This document shows positions 17,796 to 26,769 of a stretch of DNA of 64,000 bases, in pieces. The position numbers and the translations under genes are program-made. The notes under the pieces were generated by a model, which saw only the letters and a list, made by a program, of their open reading frames with translations, was not told the DNA's origin and made no database searches. The stretch is from assembly GCF_022348165.1 (NCBI RefSeq), contig NZ_JAKRFI010000011.1, forward strand, positions 57,489 through 121,488. Reading direction: 5' to 3'. Position 1 is the first letter of the stretch; every line of letters starts with the position of its first letter. This DNA comes from Halomonas sp. McH1-25. Its GTDB lineage: Bacteria; Pseudomonadota; Gammaproteobacteria; Pseudomonadales; Halomonadaceae.

Positions 17796-18527
17796 TTGAT
17801 AATTAATGGCATCGACATAGAAAGAAGCAGCCGTGGTTTTTTTTCTGCTCGCGACCTTCATAGGGCTTCTGGTAAAAATATCGGCTTTAGGCCGGACGTA
17901 TTTCTTGATGGCCAAGCCGCAAAAAATATAGTAGGAGTAGAGGTTGTTAGAAACCCAGGTGATTTGAAACATGTAGAAGAGACGACTGGCTCTCAACCAA
18001 GATTATTTTTTTCACCTTTATTAAGCATGGCATATGTAGCATGGCTAGATAATATATTTGAAGATTTTTTCAAAAGCTACGAAGAGGATATCTATAACAG
18101 GGGGTGCGAATACGGAGCCACCACCCAGGAACAAAAGATAAGAGATAAATTTATCGATGAGGGGTACCAAGCAGGGCTAAAGGAAGGAGAGGCTAAAATA
18201 GAAAAATTTACATCTAGCCTCCCGCCGCATCCTGTACAGGATAAAAGCATCAGCAGTAGCGAAGCATGGAATGCTGTTTACCCTGAGTCTAACCATGTGT
18301 CTCGTGATTTTCTCACATATTTGCTGTTAAGAGCAGCTACTTATAGAAATATGGGCAGGGAAGGACTTCTCTCTGAATATGATTGGGATAATAATTGCTA
18401 TTGGCTGACGCCTGAGTTCGCATTCTCGGTTGCTTCCTTCTTTCCTGATGGAAGTGCTGAGAATTTACGGTTCTTAGGTTTCATTAGGTCTGTAACCGGT
18501 TCGAAGGTTTGGCGAAGTAATATTTAA
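17796..18527 (+). CDS. KilA-N-like domain protein
   Basis: A 243-aa protein using a TTG start with an excellent ribosome-binding site (AAGGAGGA, 17783-17790). The N-terminal half resembles KilA-N, a small DNA-binding fold of phage and plasmid proteins (FFSARDLHRASGKN, then FSPLLSMAYVAWLDNIFEDF). The C-terminal half is unfamiliar. The gene is AT-rich compared with its neighbours, with many AAA, ATA and TTT codons, a sign of transfer, probably from a phage or plasmid. Most KilA-N proteins act as anti-repressors or regulators. No other phage genes lie nearby. Confidence 0.65.
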   Translation: MIINGIDIERSSRGFFSARDLHRASGKNIGFRPDVFLDGQAAKNIVGVEVVRNPGDLKHVEETTGSQPRLFFSPLLSMAYVAWLDNIFEDFFKSYEEDIYNRGCEYGATTQEQKIRDKFIDEGYQAGLKEGEAKIEKFTSSLPPHPVQDKSISSSEAWNAVYPESNHVSRDFLTYLLLRAATYRNMGREGLLSEYDWDNNCYWLTPEFAFSVASFFPDGSAENLRFLGFIRSVTGSKVWRSNI

Positions 18528-18709
18528 AAACCTTGATAAACACAAATTCCGGTTGGCGTTTGGTCGTGGTTTTACGAGTTACTCCTGCACGGGATCTGTA
18601 GCAAAGATAAGCTATAGCCGCCTTTGCCAAGGAGGACGGACTTGAATTGAAATCCTGGGCTGGACCCGAACGCTTTGAGCATAGGGATGCTGGAAGGGGC
18701 AGTGCCGAT

Positions 18710-18745
18710 CGAAGGTGGTACACGGCAACGTGTACCACGGCTTCG
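18710..18745. other. Strong GNRA-tetraloop hairpin
   Basis: A long stem (CGAAG + GTGGTACACG paired with CGTGTACCAC + CTTCG, interrupted by a two-base GG bulge) is capped by a GCAA tetraloop. No protein gene is recognisable between 18528 and 19022. The form suggests an RNA structure or a protein-binding palindrome, but no T-run follows. Confidence 0.4.
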
Positions 18746-19022
18746 CCTTGTGTGTTGTAGCGCTGACGTTATCGGTTGGAGTTGCCCAGAGCGGATTCGC
18801 TTACGCGTTCAGCCTCGGTCCGAAAATCAAATAGGAGGTCATCTAAGCCGGGTCAGCCGCATATCGTCCGGCCAGCGCCTTGGTCGACCGGTAAGGAGTT
18901 CTTGGGAAATTTGTACTCGCCAACCTGGCAATGGCCGTGAATGCAATGATCATTGGTCGGATAAAAAATCACCCCAATCAGACTAGGCTTGACTCATGTC
19001 ACGACAAAGGCACGGAGGCACC

Positions 19023-19678
19023 ATGTGTGGACGTTATGTCCTATTCTTACCAGGCCCTTATTGGGCTCCTCGAGCAGGGGCGGTAGCCTCAGCGAACGAG
19101 CAGAACCCTCGATACAATGTGTCGCCGGTAACATGGGTGACAACGATCCGCCAGTCAGACGACGCAAGCCCACCCGCCGTAGTGGACATGTGGTGGGGAT
19201 ACCAACCCGGCTGGACTGGTGGCAAAGGGCGCCAGCCAATCAATGCGCGAGCTAAAACCGTGGCAACGTCGCCATTCTTTCGCAGCGCCTTTCAGAAACA
19301 CCGGTGCCTCATTCCGGCTGATGGTTGGTATGAGTGGCTCAAGGGGACGTCACCCAAGCAGCCTCATTTCCTAACCCGGGATGATCGGCAGCTACTCTTT
19401 TTCGTAGTATTTTTGCCGATCGGGCTGATGGCGCTCCAGGATGCGCCATCATTACCGAGCCGGCCCGGGGCGTCTCTCGAGAAGTTCATGATCGGATGCC
19501 ACTGACTTTCGACGAGGAGAGTCTCGCCTCATGGCTTAGTCCTGACCTGGCCGAGAAAGAAACGATCCGGCATATAGTGCACCATGTAAAGGCTGATTCC
19601 ATTGTTCACTGGCCAGTTTCCACTCAGGTAAACCGGCCAAGTGGCCCAGGCGATAAGGCGTTGATCAATCCGCTATGA
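19023..19678 (+). pseudogene. SRAP-family abasic-site DNA-protein crosslinker, frameshifted
   Basis: The SOS-response-associated peptidase family (YedK/HMCES) protects abasic sites in single-stranded DNA by forming a covalent link through Cys2. Here the start MCGRYV with its catalytic Cys is intact, as are PRYNVSP, INARAKT and CLIPADGWYEW. Near 19410 the frame breaks and about ten residues around the usual FAGLW segment are lost. The remainder (CAIITEPARGVSREVHDRMP, with the catalytic His) continues in another frame to 19678. The protein is therefore probably inactive. Alternative: a sequencing error combined with a natural short variant. Confidence 0.8.
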
Positions 19679-19863
19679 TACCGTGGCCAGCCTGGTGCTC
19701 GCCATGATCCCGCTTTGCGTCGTGACATGACTGCCGTTACGCGCATGGGGGATTTGTGGACATGTTATCGCTGTTGCAGGGGTTGTGTCACGAGCAGGCT
19801 ATGGCATGGCTGAGGCTTTCCGGCGGGATAACTAACTGGTAGATTCGCGCGTCAGGAGCGATA

Positions 19864-20004
19864 ATGTGCGATCCGGACAGCGGATCACTAGTCAGGCCGT
19901 ACGTTACCCTGGCTAGAGGTCGGCCTCGCATTGTTGGGAACTATTTCGTATGTGCTACATCCTACGAGGATGCACGACAGGGCCTGAGACCAAGCCTGGC
20001 GTGA
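19864..20004 (+). CDS. Small ORF with strong ribosome-binding site
   Basis: A 46-codon frame starting MCDPDSGSLVRPYV has a textbook CAGGAG six bases upstream. It ends 45 bases before the next gene, so the two could form one transcript. It has no membrane segment, two Cys residues and a basic middle. The evidence is the RBS and position; I cannot assign a family. Confidence 0.35.
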   Translation: MCDPDSGSLVRPYVTLARGRPRIVGNYFVCATSYEDARQGLRPSLA

Positions 20005-20049
20005 AGCACGTATCGCGTAGTCAGAAATAAACTAGCAGAAGGAATGTAT

Positions 20050-20421
20050 ATGTCAGATCATAATATTGACGATTTTGAATCAGCGTTGAAAGATCAGTTA
20101 GAAGCCTTTAAGGATAAACAGGTTTACGAAAGAGAAATTGCCACAAAATATATAAGCAAGCCTGCAGGTTCACGCTCCGTTACCAAGCCACCCGTAGCCA
20201 AGCCGGTAAAACGCAAGCCCACAAAAAGCAGTGTCGGACAAACCCAGAAGGGCTTGCGTGTCAAACTCGCCGTAAGAAAGAAGCAAATTTCCCTTGATGA
20301 AGAATTTATCCATGAGTCCCGTAGTATCTCTCGCCTGGATGCACAGTTGGAAGCGGAGCGTGCCGCGCGTGCAGCTGGATATCCAATTGTTGGATACGTG
20401 ATTGACATCGAATCTATGTGA
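20050..20421 (+). CDS. Hypothetical charged protein
   Basis: A 123-aa soluble protein that is acidic at the N-terminus, strongly basic in the middle (KPPVAKPVKRKPTKSS) and helical at the end. The RBS AGAAGGA fits the ATG at 20050 better than the one at 20044. The middle looks disordered and nucleic-acid-binding. No family is recognised. It stands between the SRAP pseudogene and a convergent gene in an accessory stretch. Confidence 0.6.
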   Translation: MSDHNIDDFESALKDQLEAFKDKQVYEREIATKYISKPAGSRSVTKPPVAKPVKRKPTKSSVGQTQKGLRVKLAVRKKQISLDEEFIHESRSISRLDAQLEAERAARAAGYPIVGYVIDIESM

Positions 20422-20612
20422 GCGAGAGGAGGCAGAATGCTGTCCCTGGCCCACAGAGTATATGAGCCAAGAGATATGCCATTAACCTACGTGGTATTTC
20501 CGGGGCACCGTTTTTTCCTCTACTTATCTGGTTAGGCTGTTGTATTAATATGCACTCCCGCTAAATCTTTAAGCGCCTAACCTTTCCATAAAATAAGTGC
20601 AGACTAGCACAA

Positions 20613-21461
20613 CTATTCTGAAGCATCAGAAAGGACTTGCTGATGGTCAGCCGGGTGCAACCCGTTGGTCACGGGAGTTGCTGTGGATTGAAACAACTCT
20701 CCTGTCTCCAGAAGGTGATGAGCCAGGCGGATATTCAGTGAAGTTAGCCCACCCCCCAGCCAGGCCTGCATCGCTTTGCGACTGCTTATCAAGTGGGGAG
20801 CCAGCGCAAGGGCCAAGTCGCGCTTCGTGCGTGACGTCACGATGCGGCAACGTCGCGGATCAGCCAGGCCTCGCAGGCCGTCCCTCAAATCCTCGTTCAC
20901 TGCCTGAAGGTAAGGGGGTGAAGCAACGATCAGGTAGCTATCGTTGGGTGCGGCGTGCATGAGCGAGGCGAGCGAGCGCAGCCCTGTTTGGCCCGGTAAG
21001 CGGGATCGGCAGAGCCAGCGCCACCAGTCGGCCGAGTTGCCTGGAACGCTATCTCGGTGCCCTGGGGAAAATGTAGCCTGATAACCTGGAACACGATCCT
21101 CACCCTGTAGCAATCCCAGTCCCGCTGACAGTACATGCAATTGCGCTGGATAGGCTTCGAGCAGCTGGCGCACCTGTTGCCAATGGGCACCTTGGTACAG
21201 CGTATGCGCGGGCGAAGTCTCGAACTGAGCCGCGGCGTGGAGCTTGTCTCTCCAGTAGCGGAAACGTCGCGCTGCGGACTCGCTGGGGTGTTCCTCGCCC
21301 AGACAGAGCCCTGGAGGGGCTGCGAGCCGCTTGCGCTGGGCACAGGTGGTAATCAAGTGGAAGCTGGCTGGCCCCTGAGGCTTTATTGGTCCAACCCCTC
21401 TCCGCCGTGCACAAGGTGGCGACAAGCACGTCATGATCAGAACTCCCTGGCTGTTTGACAT
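20613..21461 (-). CDS. Hypothetical protein with LITTCAQRKR motif
   Basis: A 282-aa protein. After a variable N-terminus it has HLITTCAQRKR and later LHVLSAGLGLL, a pattern shared with DUF6884-type proteins, which are thought to have a Rossmann-like or nucleoside-processing fold. The second half carries YLIVASPPYLQAV and CRIVTSRTKRDLALALAPHL. A second Met at residue 10 has a better ribosome-binding site (GGGAG), so the true start may be 21434. Such proteins appear in defence and nucleotide-modification islands, but nothing here proves that. Confidence 0.6.
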   Translation of the reverse strand: MSNSQGVLIMTCLSPPCARRRGVGPIKPQGPASFHLITTCAQRKRLAAPPGLCLGEEHPSESAARRFRYWRDKLHAAAQFETSPAHTLYQGAHWQQVRQLLEAYPAQLHVLSAGLGLLQGEDRVPGYQATFSPGHRDSVPGNSADWWRWLCRSRLPGQTGLRSLASLMHAAPNDSYLIVASPPYLQAVNEDLRDGLRGLADPRRCRIVTSRTKRDLALALAPHLISSRKAMQAWLGGGLTSLNIRLAHHLLETGELFQSTATPVTNGLHPADHQQVLSDASE

Positions 21462-21904
21462 GCGCCGAGTCTACCTTCGTCACGAAAAATGCAAGCCGGC
21501 ATGCCCTCCGGTTCACCGTGATAGTCGCGTCCATTATCGGGTCGAGGACAACCCAGTCCTGAACAGGGAACCGTTAGCATGGCAGGCATTCGTTTCCGGG
21601 GAAGTCTCTCGCATGTTATCTGTTGCCATTGCTTGTCAGTCCAAGCCATTTGCTGCCCATCTGTGGCGGTATCGTGACGCAATGCCGCCGGCCTGGTTCC
21701 CGGCTGGCCTTATGCATGCGAAAGGCAAGGGATCAGAGAGGCGAGTATCTATTCCTTCCGATAGGTTGATGCGTCCGCACGTTGGCCTCATGCTGCGCAG
21801 CTGCCGGCCTCAACGCCTGAGTCGTCGGTGAGCCTGCCGGGTAGAAGTCCATTTATACCGTTATCGTTTTTTGAAACTAGCATTATTACCGGTGGAGAAC
21901 TCAA
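21462..21904. other. Divergent intergenic region, nothing recognised
   Basis: About 440 bases between divergent genes. Plus-strand frames here lack family resemblance and ribosome-binding sites. It probably contains promoters for both neighbours. Confidence 0.4.
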
Positions 21905-22942
21905 ATGAAAGTTCTTGCCAGCGACACCTGGGCTGGACAGATCGAAGGCCACCCCGCCGAAATCAACTTCGTGGTGTATGCCGACCAGGTCGCGGAGGGC
22001 AGGGGGGAGGTCGACGTCAGCCTTTGCCAGGCCGGGCGCACTGAAGCGCCCCAGCTGCTGATCGGCACGTTTCAGCTGTTCCTTCGGGACTTCGATACCC
22101 CTTGGCTGCAGCGCTTCTGGAGCCTATACCAGCACAACTCCGCTTTTCGCCGAGAAGTCGACGCGTTCTACTGTCTTGCGGCCTATCAGACCCCAGTCAT
22201 TCAACAGTCGATCAGTCTTCCCAGGGCAGAGGCCACGATCACAGTCGATAGCCCCTTGGCTAACGCGATCTGGGCATTGAATGCTCAGGGCTTCGAGACG
22301 CTGGCTTCCAGTGCCGGCGGGGCGTACCGCAAGGCATTCGTTACGGCACGCCATCTTCCGCGTGAGCTCGAGGAGGTCGCCCAGGCGGCCGGCTTCGCTG
22401 TTGCCAATGGCACGCTGAGCACCGATGTGCCGTTCTGCCAACCCCTGGCTGCCGAGGCCGCGTCACAATCGCTGGTGCAGATGCTGCATGATTGGTCGCA
22501 GGGGGAGTTGCGCCAGGCATCAACGTATCAAAGCTATCGAGCGCACGTACGATCCTGCTCACTGGTCCGTTTACCATCAGGAACCGTGCCGTCGAAGCCT
22601 CGTGCCGAGCCGATCGCCGCCCTGGTCCGCAAGAGTCTCGCTGGTAAGGCCGGGGTCAGCGATTATGCCCAGTTGCGCTCAGGGCGCGACGACTATACGC
22701 GGATGAAGTCCGCTGATTTGTTGCGAGTGCTCGAACTGCCGTCATTGCCGGCGTCTCTGCGTGACCGGGATCCGGCCTGGGCCAGGCGGGTGTTGCGCTG
22801 GATGGCCCGAGGCCTGTCAGAAGGCATGGCTCTGCAAAAGGTGGCGGTCGACGAGGCAATGACCGACCGGGCCCGGGAAAAGTCCAAGCGTGAAAAGGGG
22901 CTTGATGCAGCGACGTCTTCGTCATCGGAATCGCCTACATGA
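21905..22942 (+). CDS. Hypothetical protein, first of a coupled pair
   Basis: A 345-aa soluble protein with GGTGGAG upstream of its ATG. The first two-thirds looks mixed alpha/beta; the C-terminal third (about residues 240-330) is helical, very basic and acidic in patches, and ends in a Ser-rich tail. I recognise no domain. The stop overlaps the next start (ATGA), so the two are translationally coupled and probably act together. Codon use matches the housekeeping genes of the window, so it may be a lineage-specific core gene. Confidence 0.7.
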   Translation: MKVLASDTWAGQIEGHPAEINFVVYADQVAEGRGEVDVSLCQAGRTEAPQLLIGTFQLFLRDFDTPWLQRFWSLYQHNSAFRREVDAFYCLAAYQTPVIQQSISLPRAEATITVDSPLANAIWALNAQGFETLASSAGGAYRKAFVTARHLPRELEEVAQAAGFAVANGTLSTDVPFCQPLAAEAASQSLVQMLHDWSQGELRQASTYQSYRAHVRSCSLVRLPSGTVPSKPRAEPIAALVRKSLAGKAGVSDYAQLRSGRDDYTRMKSADLLRVLELPSLPASLRDRDPAWARRVLRWMARGLSEGMALQKVAVDEAMTDRAREKSKREKGLDAATSSSSESPT

Positions 22943-23349
22943 TGGCCATGCCGCTGGCGTCCTTCGATGCTGAGACCCATAGCCAACCGAGTGCCTGCTT
23001 CGTGGTGGCCGATGGTGCCGATCTGCTGAGCTTGTGGCCCTTGGTGTCGCGACACGACCGAGTGTTTACCCTGTCACACCGCGACACTGAAAGGAGTGGC
23101 TCTCCACAGGATAGCGCCATTCGGATTGCCTCTGTGGTATCGGTACCGAACGGTTTGCCATTGTTGTCGCAGGCTACGGTCGCAGTGCTACAAAGCCGTC
23201 TGATACACCTGATTGCCGGCGAACCTGCGCTGGGCGCATTGCCCTGGATGGTCGTTCTACCTGCTCCGTGGCTAGAGCCGGTGCGTGAAACACTCAGCGG
23301 TGCCGGCATCAAGCATGTGGTTGCGTTGGAACTGCCGCGAGCCAGGTGA
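22939..23349 (+). CDS. Hypothetical protein, second of a coupled pair
   Basis: A 136-aa protein whose ATG overlaps the preceding stop by four bases. Hydrophobic strands (ACFVVADGADLLSLW, LPWMVVLPAPW) alternate with helices, suggesting a small alpha/beta domain of Rossmann type. No catalytic motif is recognised. It is likely a partner of the 345-aa protein. Confidence 0.65.
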   Translation: MMAMPLASFDAETHSQPSACFVVADGADLLSLWPLVSRHDRVFTLSHRDTERSGSPQDSAIRIASVVSVPNGLPLLSQATVAVLQSRLIHLIAGEPALGALPWMVVLPAPWLEPVRETLSGAGIKHVVALELPRAR

Positions 23350-23541
23350 AAGCAGCAATCCCATCAGGCGTTTCTCTGTGACGTTGTCACATCAGAATCT
23401 CAAGATCGTTCCCTGTGCTTTGCAACGAGGCGCCGCTCCGTTATAGTTATCGAACGCTGTTTTTTAACTCAAGATCCGCCACGGCATTTTCTGGCCACCG
23501 CCGGCGGGCAGACCCTCTCCGTGCCAACCAAGGATAAGGCC

Positions 23542-24111
23542 ATGGACACACATGCGCTGCTGATCACTGTCTTGCTCTACGTTTTCCTGCCGTTGTGGGG
23601 GGTTGCCGGGTTCGTGGACTGGTGCTGTCACCGGGCCTCTAAAATCGAGGCCACCTCTGGCCTGAAGGAATCGCTGATTCATTCGTTGATGGGTATCCAG
23701 ATCGCCATCCCGATCCTGTTCTGCCTGGTGTACCGCGTGAACGTTTTGGTCCTGCTGGTCTGTCTGGTCGCGTGGGTACTGCATGAAGTCGCGGCACACC
23801 TGGATCTTCATGTCGCGACGCCACAGCGGGAAATCAGTGTCTGGGAGATGCATGCCCATACCTACCTGGGCAGCTTGCCCCTGTACATGCTGGCGATGAT
23901 CTTCGTGATCAACTGGCCGGTAGTGCTGGACCTGGTGTCACTCGACTGGCAGGGACAGATGACGCTGGAGCCAATCCGGGCCCCCCATGGAGGTGAGGAC
24001 TACCTGCCGTTCTACCTGACCTTCATGGGTGTGCTGTGCGTAGCGCCGTATGCCGAAGAGAACCTGCGCTGCCTGCGCCAGGCGCTCACCAAGCGGGGCG
24101 TGTGGCTATGA
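23542..24111 (+). CDS. His-rich inner-membrane protein of the ketosynthase cluster
   Basis: A 189-aa protein with four or five membrane helices and several conserved-looking His residues near membrane edges: CCHRAS, LIHSLMG, LHEVAAHLDLH and MHAHTYL. Clustered His in this setting recalls integral-membrane diiron hydroxylases/desaturases, though the canonical HX3H/HX2HH set is not complete. The start at 23542 has AAGGATAAGG just upstream. The stop overlaps the ketosynthase start (ATGA), so it belongs to that operon. It may modify or transport an acyl product; this is inference. Confidence 0.7.
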   Translation: MDTHALLITVLLYVFLPLWGVAGFVDWCCHRASKIEATSGLKESLIHSLMGIQIAIPILFCLVYRVNVLVLLVCLVAWVLHEVAAHLDLHVATPQREISVWEMHAHTYLGSLPLYMLAMIFVINWPVVLDLVSLDWQGQMTLEPIRAPHGGEDYLPFYLTFMGVLCVAPYAEENLRCLRQALTKRGVWL

Positions 24112-25214
24112 GCGTCTACATCACCAGTAGCGGGCATTTCCTGCCCGGGGAGCCGGTGGACAACGAGCGTATCGAGGTGGTCCTCGGCCAGGTCCATGGC
24201 AAGCGGAGTCGCCTGAAGCGTCGCATCCTGCAGTCCAATGGCATTTTGCAGCGTCACTACGCCATCGATGCTGAGCACAACACGCTGTACAGCAACAGCG
24301 AGATGGCGGCCAGGGCAGGGCGGGCGTGTCTTGAGCAGGGGTATATCAGCCCCTCGCGCCTGGACATGCTGAGTGTGGCCACCAGCCAGGGCGACCTGGT
24401 GCTGCCGGGCTTCGGCAGTATGGTGCAGGCCGAGCTCGGCCTGGCCGATATCGAGTTGCACAGTGCGCATGGCATCTGCTCGAGCAGCATGATGGCCTTG
24501 AAGGCGGCCTACACCGCATGCCTTGTCGGGGAGCACCGCAATGCCCTGGTCGTGGCCAGCGAGCTGGCCTCGCGCCTGTTCAAGGCCAGCCGCTACGAGG
24601 CGGCGGGGGAATCCGTCGACTTCAATGCCGAGTTCCTGCGCTGGATGCTGTCCGATGGAGCCGGGGCTCTACTCCTTGAGACCCGGCCGCGCGACGTCTG
24701 CTTTCGCATCGACTGGATCCGCGGCATCTCGCATGCCGACGCGTACCCGGTATGCATGAGCGTGGGGAACCCCAGCGATCCCCGTGATAACCGCACCTGG
24801 CAGGACTTCCCCACCTATGCCGAGGCTGAGGCCGCCGGGGCGTTACTGATTCGCCAGGATGTCCGGCTGCTGGACAATATCGTCAAGCTGGGCGTGGACG
24901 GTCTGCTGCGCCTGATGGATGAAAAGCGCGTCGACGTGAGGCAGATCGACCACGTTCTCTGTCACTACTCCTCGCATTACTTCCGGGGCCGTATTTTCGA
25001 CATGCTCACCCAGGCCGGCGCTGCCATTCCCGAAGAGAAGTGGTACACCAATCTTTATAGCCGGGGAAACACCGGCTGCGCCTCGATGTTCATCATGCTC
25101 GACGAATTTCGCCGCACGCGGGACTACCAAGTCGGAGACACGCTGCTCTGCATGGTCCCCGAGAGCGGCCGTTTCAATAACGTGTATATGCACCTGACCG
25201 TAGTGGAGGAGTGA
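24108..25214 (+). CDS. FabH-like beta-ketoacyl synthase III
   Basis: A 368-aa thiolase-fold enzyme that would condense an acyl thioester with a malonyl- or similar extender. The KAS III triad is intact: Cys124 in AHGICSSSMMALKAAY, His286 in HVLCHYSSHYFRG and Asn321 in YSRGNTGCASMF. The protein departs from housekeeping FabH in length and in inserts around residues 30-60 and 200-230, and FabD/FabG/AcpP are not adjacent, so it is probably a specialised synthase. The start overlaps the membrane-protein stop; a diiron-like protein gene follows 3 bp later. The context suggests a small fatty-acid-derived product. Confidence 0.85.
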   Translation: MSVYITSSGHFLPGEPVDNERIEVVLGQVHGKRSRLKRRILQSNGILQRHYAIDAEHNTLYSNSEMAARAGRACLEQGYISPSRLDMLSVATSQGDLVLPGFGSMVQAELGLADIELHSAHGICSSSMMALKAAYTACLVGEHRNALVVASELASRLFKASRYEAAGESVDFNAEFLRWMLSDGAGALLLETRPRDVCFRIDWIRGISHADAYPVCMSVGNPSDPRDNRTWQDFPTYAEAEAAGALLIRQDVRLLDNIVKLGVDGLLRLMDEKRVDVRQIDHVLCHYSSHYFRGRIFDMLTQAGAAIPEEKWYTNLYSRGNTGCASMFIMLDEFRRTRDYQVGDTLLCMVPESGRFNNVYMHLTVVEE

Positions 25215-25217
25215 ACG

Positions 25218-25901
25218 ATGGACCATCGGGTATCCAGTGGACTGGGACAGGCCTGTCTTCAAGGATTGCTGCGGGAGTGGTTTGACTTCGAGCGTCAGCT
25301 AGGCCGGGTACCGATTATTCAGCGTCTCGAGCGGGGCCGGTTCACCCGGGACGACTATCTGACACTGCTCCTGAACCTGCGCCAGCAGGTCATCGAGGGG
25401 GCACGCTGGATCACCCGCGGGGCGTCCAGTTTCGATCGAGACTTTGCCGATGTGCGTTCGGAAGTCATTGGCCATGCCCAGGAAGAACACCGGGACTACG
25501 AGACGCTCGAGAAGGATTATGTCGCTGCCGGCGGCGAGCTCGAGGCGATCCGCACCGGTCAGCGCAATGCCGGAAGCGAAGCATTGCACGCTTTCATGAT
25601 GTACCGCGCCAGCCAGCCCAACCCGGTCGACCTGATCGGTGCGATGTGGATCATCGAAGGGTTGGGGCAGAAGATGGCCACCGACTGGGCCCGGTGTATC
25701 GACGATGTCACTCAGGGTGATGGCAGCTATACCCGCTTCATGCGCTATCACGGCGAAAACGATGAGGCGCACCTGAACAAGCTGTATGCGCTGATCGATC
25801 GGGTTTGCCAGCGCGAGGCGGATGCGACCGCCATCCTGCGCACCGCTCGTGTAGTTGGACGGCTCTACGCGCTGCAGCTCGAGGAGGTTGAGCATGGCTA
25901 G
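25218..25901 (+). CDS. Heme-oxygenase-like diiron protein (iron-containing redox enzyme family)
   Basis: A 227-aa all-helical protein of the TenA/heme-oxygenase-like fold. Candidate metal ligands appear in the order seen in HO-like diiron oxygenases and oxidases: Glu60, the HAQEEH block (residues 86-91), Glu147 in WIIEGLG and the signature H178-x3-D182-x2-H185. Members include UndA (fatty-acid decarboxylation to terminal alkene), CADD, BesC and SznF-type N-oxygenases. Placement between a ketosynthase and an unknown gene suggests oxidation of the acyl product. It overlaps the next gene by 8 bp. Confidence 0.82.
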   Translation: MDHRVSSGLGQACLQGLLREWFDFERQLGRVPIIQRLERGRFTRDDYLTLLLNLRQQVIEGARWITRGASSFDRDFADVRSEVIGHAQEEHRDYETLEKDYVAAGGELEAIRTGQRNAGSEALHAFMMYRASQPNPVDLIGAMWIIEGLGQKMATDWARCIDDVTQGDGSYTRFMRYHGENDEAHLNKLYALIDRVCQREADATAILRTARVVGRLYALQLEEVEHG

Positions 25902-26769
25902 GCCGCGCAGTCCGTTCCTGCGCGCCCTTGCGGTTGATGACTCGCTGGCGATCGAATCGGCGGCGGTCGAGCTGTGGCTCGAGGATGTCGAGAATCCGAC
26001 ACGCTGGTGGCTGCGCCCGGTGCTACAGGGGGGGTTCGCGGTGCTGCTGCACCTGACCTGGTTCTTCAAGCGCCTGCCGCTGCCCCAGTTCCGGGCCCAT
26101 CGGTTGCTGCAGCGTTTGATCTGCTGGTTCTGTCGTCACTTCGTGAGTCCGCAGGCCAGTCAGCTGATTCTGCGTCACTACGCCACCGAATCGAACATAC
26201 TGAACTTCCTGATCGACAACAGCGATGAGCTGAACGTAACGCCAATAGCGCTGTATCCCCGTCGCATCGAGGATATGGGCGAGGCCAGTTTTGTCCAGCA
26301 TGACCAGGAGCTGTTCCGGGTTATCGAGGAGCTCGGCCACTGGCAGCCACCAACCGCGCCATTGGCCGATCAGACAATCCGCTGGACGCATTGGCGTCCG
26401 GTGGACATGGCCGCGATCGAGGTGCCCCGCCGGCGCACCCAGATCCTCGACTTCGAGACCAGCCATGCCCTGTTCATGTGCCTGTTCTGCCTGCTGCTGA
26501 CCCGGGAGGAGTACCGGGACGCCATCAATGGCTTCAACCTGGATCAGTCGATCGCCATTCGTATCGGTCAGCTCATTGGCGAGCCGGGGCTGGTAGAGAT
26601 GGCCTACAACAAGTATCCCCATTACCTGGTAGGGCCCGGCAACCTAAGCCAACGTTTCCTCATGCATGGCTTCTTTACGGAATACCTGTATGCCTGCCTG
26701 GAGCGGCGGCGGCAGGCGAGGCCAACCCCAGGCGTCAAACCCGTGGCGCTCGAGCCTCTGCCAGGTTGA
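25894..26769 (+). CDS. Unknown protein completing the ketosynthase cluster
   Basis: A 291-aa protein starting inside the end of the diiron gene (GAGGAG upstream). It has a possible membrane-associated amphipathic segment near residues 45-70 (LLHLTWFFKRLPL), then a soluble region with RHYATESNILNFLIDN and a C-terminal helical domain. I cannot name a catalytic motif. Coupling with the diiron and ketosynthase genes implies a joint role. Its 3' end overlaps the convergent GGDEF-EAL gene by 35 bp. Confidence 0.7.
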   Translation: MARPRSPFLRALAVDDSLAIESAAVELWLEDVENPTRWWLRPVLQGGFAVLLHLTWFFKRLPLPQFRAHRLLQRLICWFCRHFVSPQASQLILRHYATESNILNFLIDNSDELNVTPIALYPRRIEDMGEASFVQHDQELFRVIEELGHWQPPTAPLADQTIRWTHWRPVDMAAIEVPRRRTQILDFETSHALFMCLFCLLLTREEYRDAINGFNLDQSIAIRIGQLIGEPGLVEMAYNKYPHYLVGPGNLSQRFLMHGFFTEYLYACLERRRQARPTPGVKPVALEPLPG

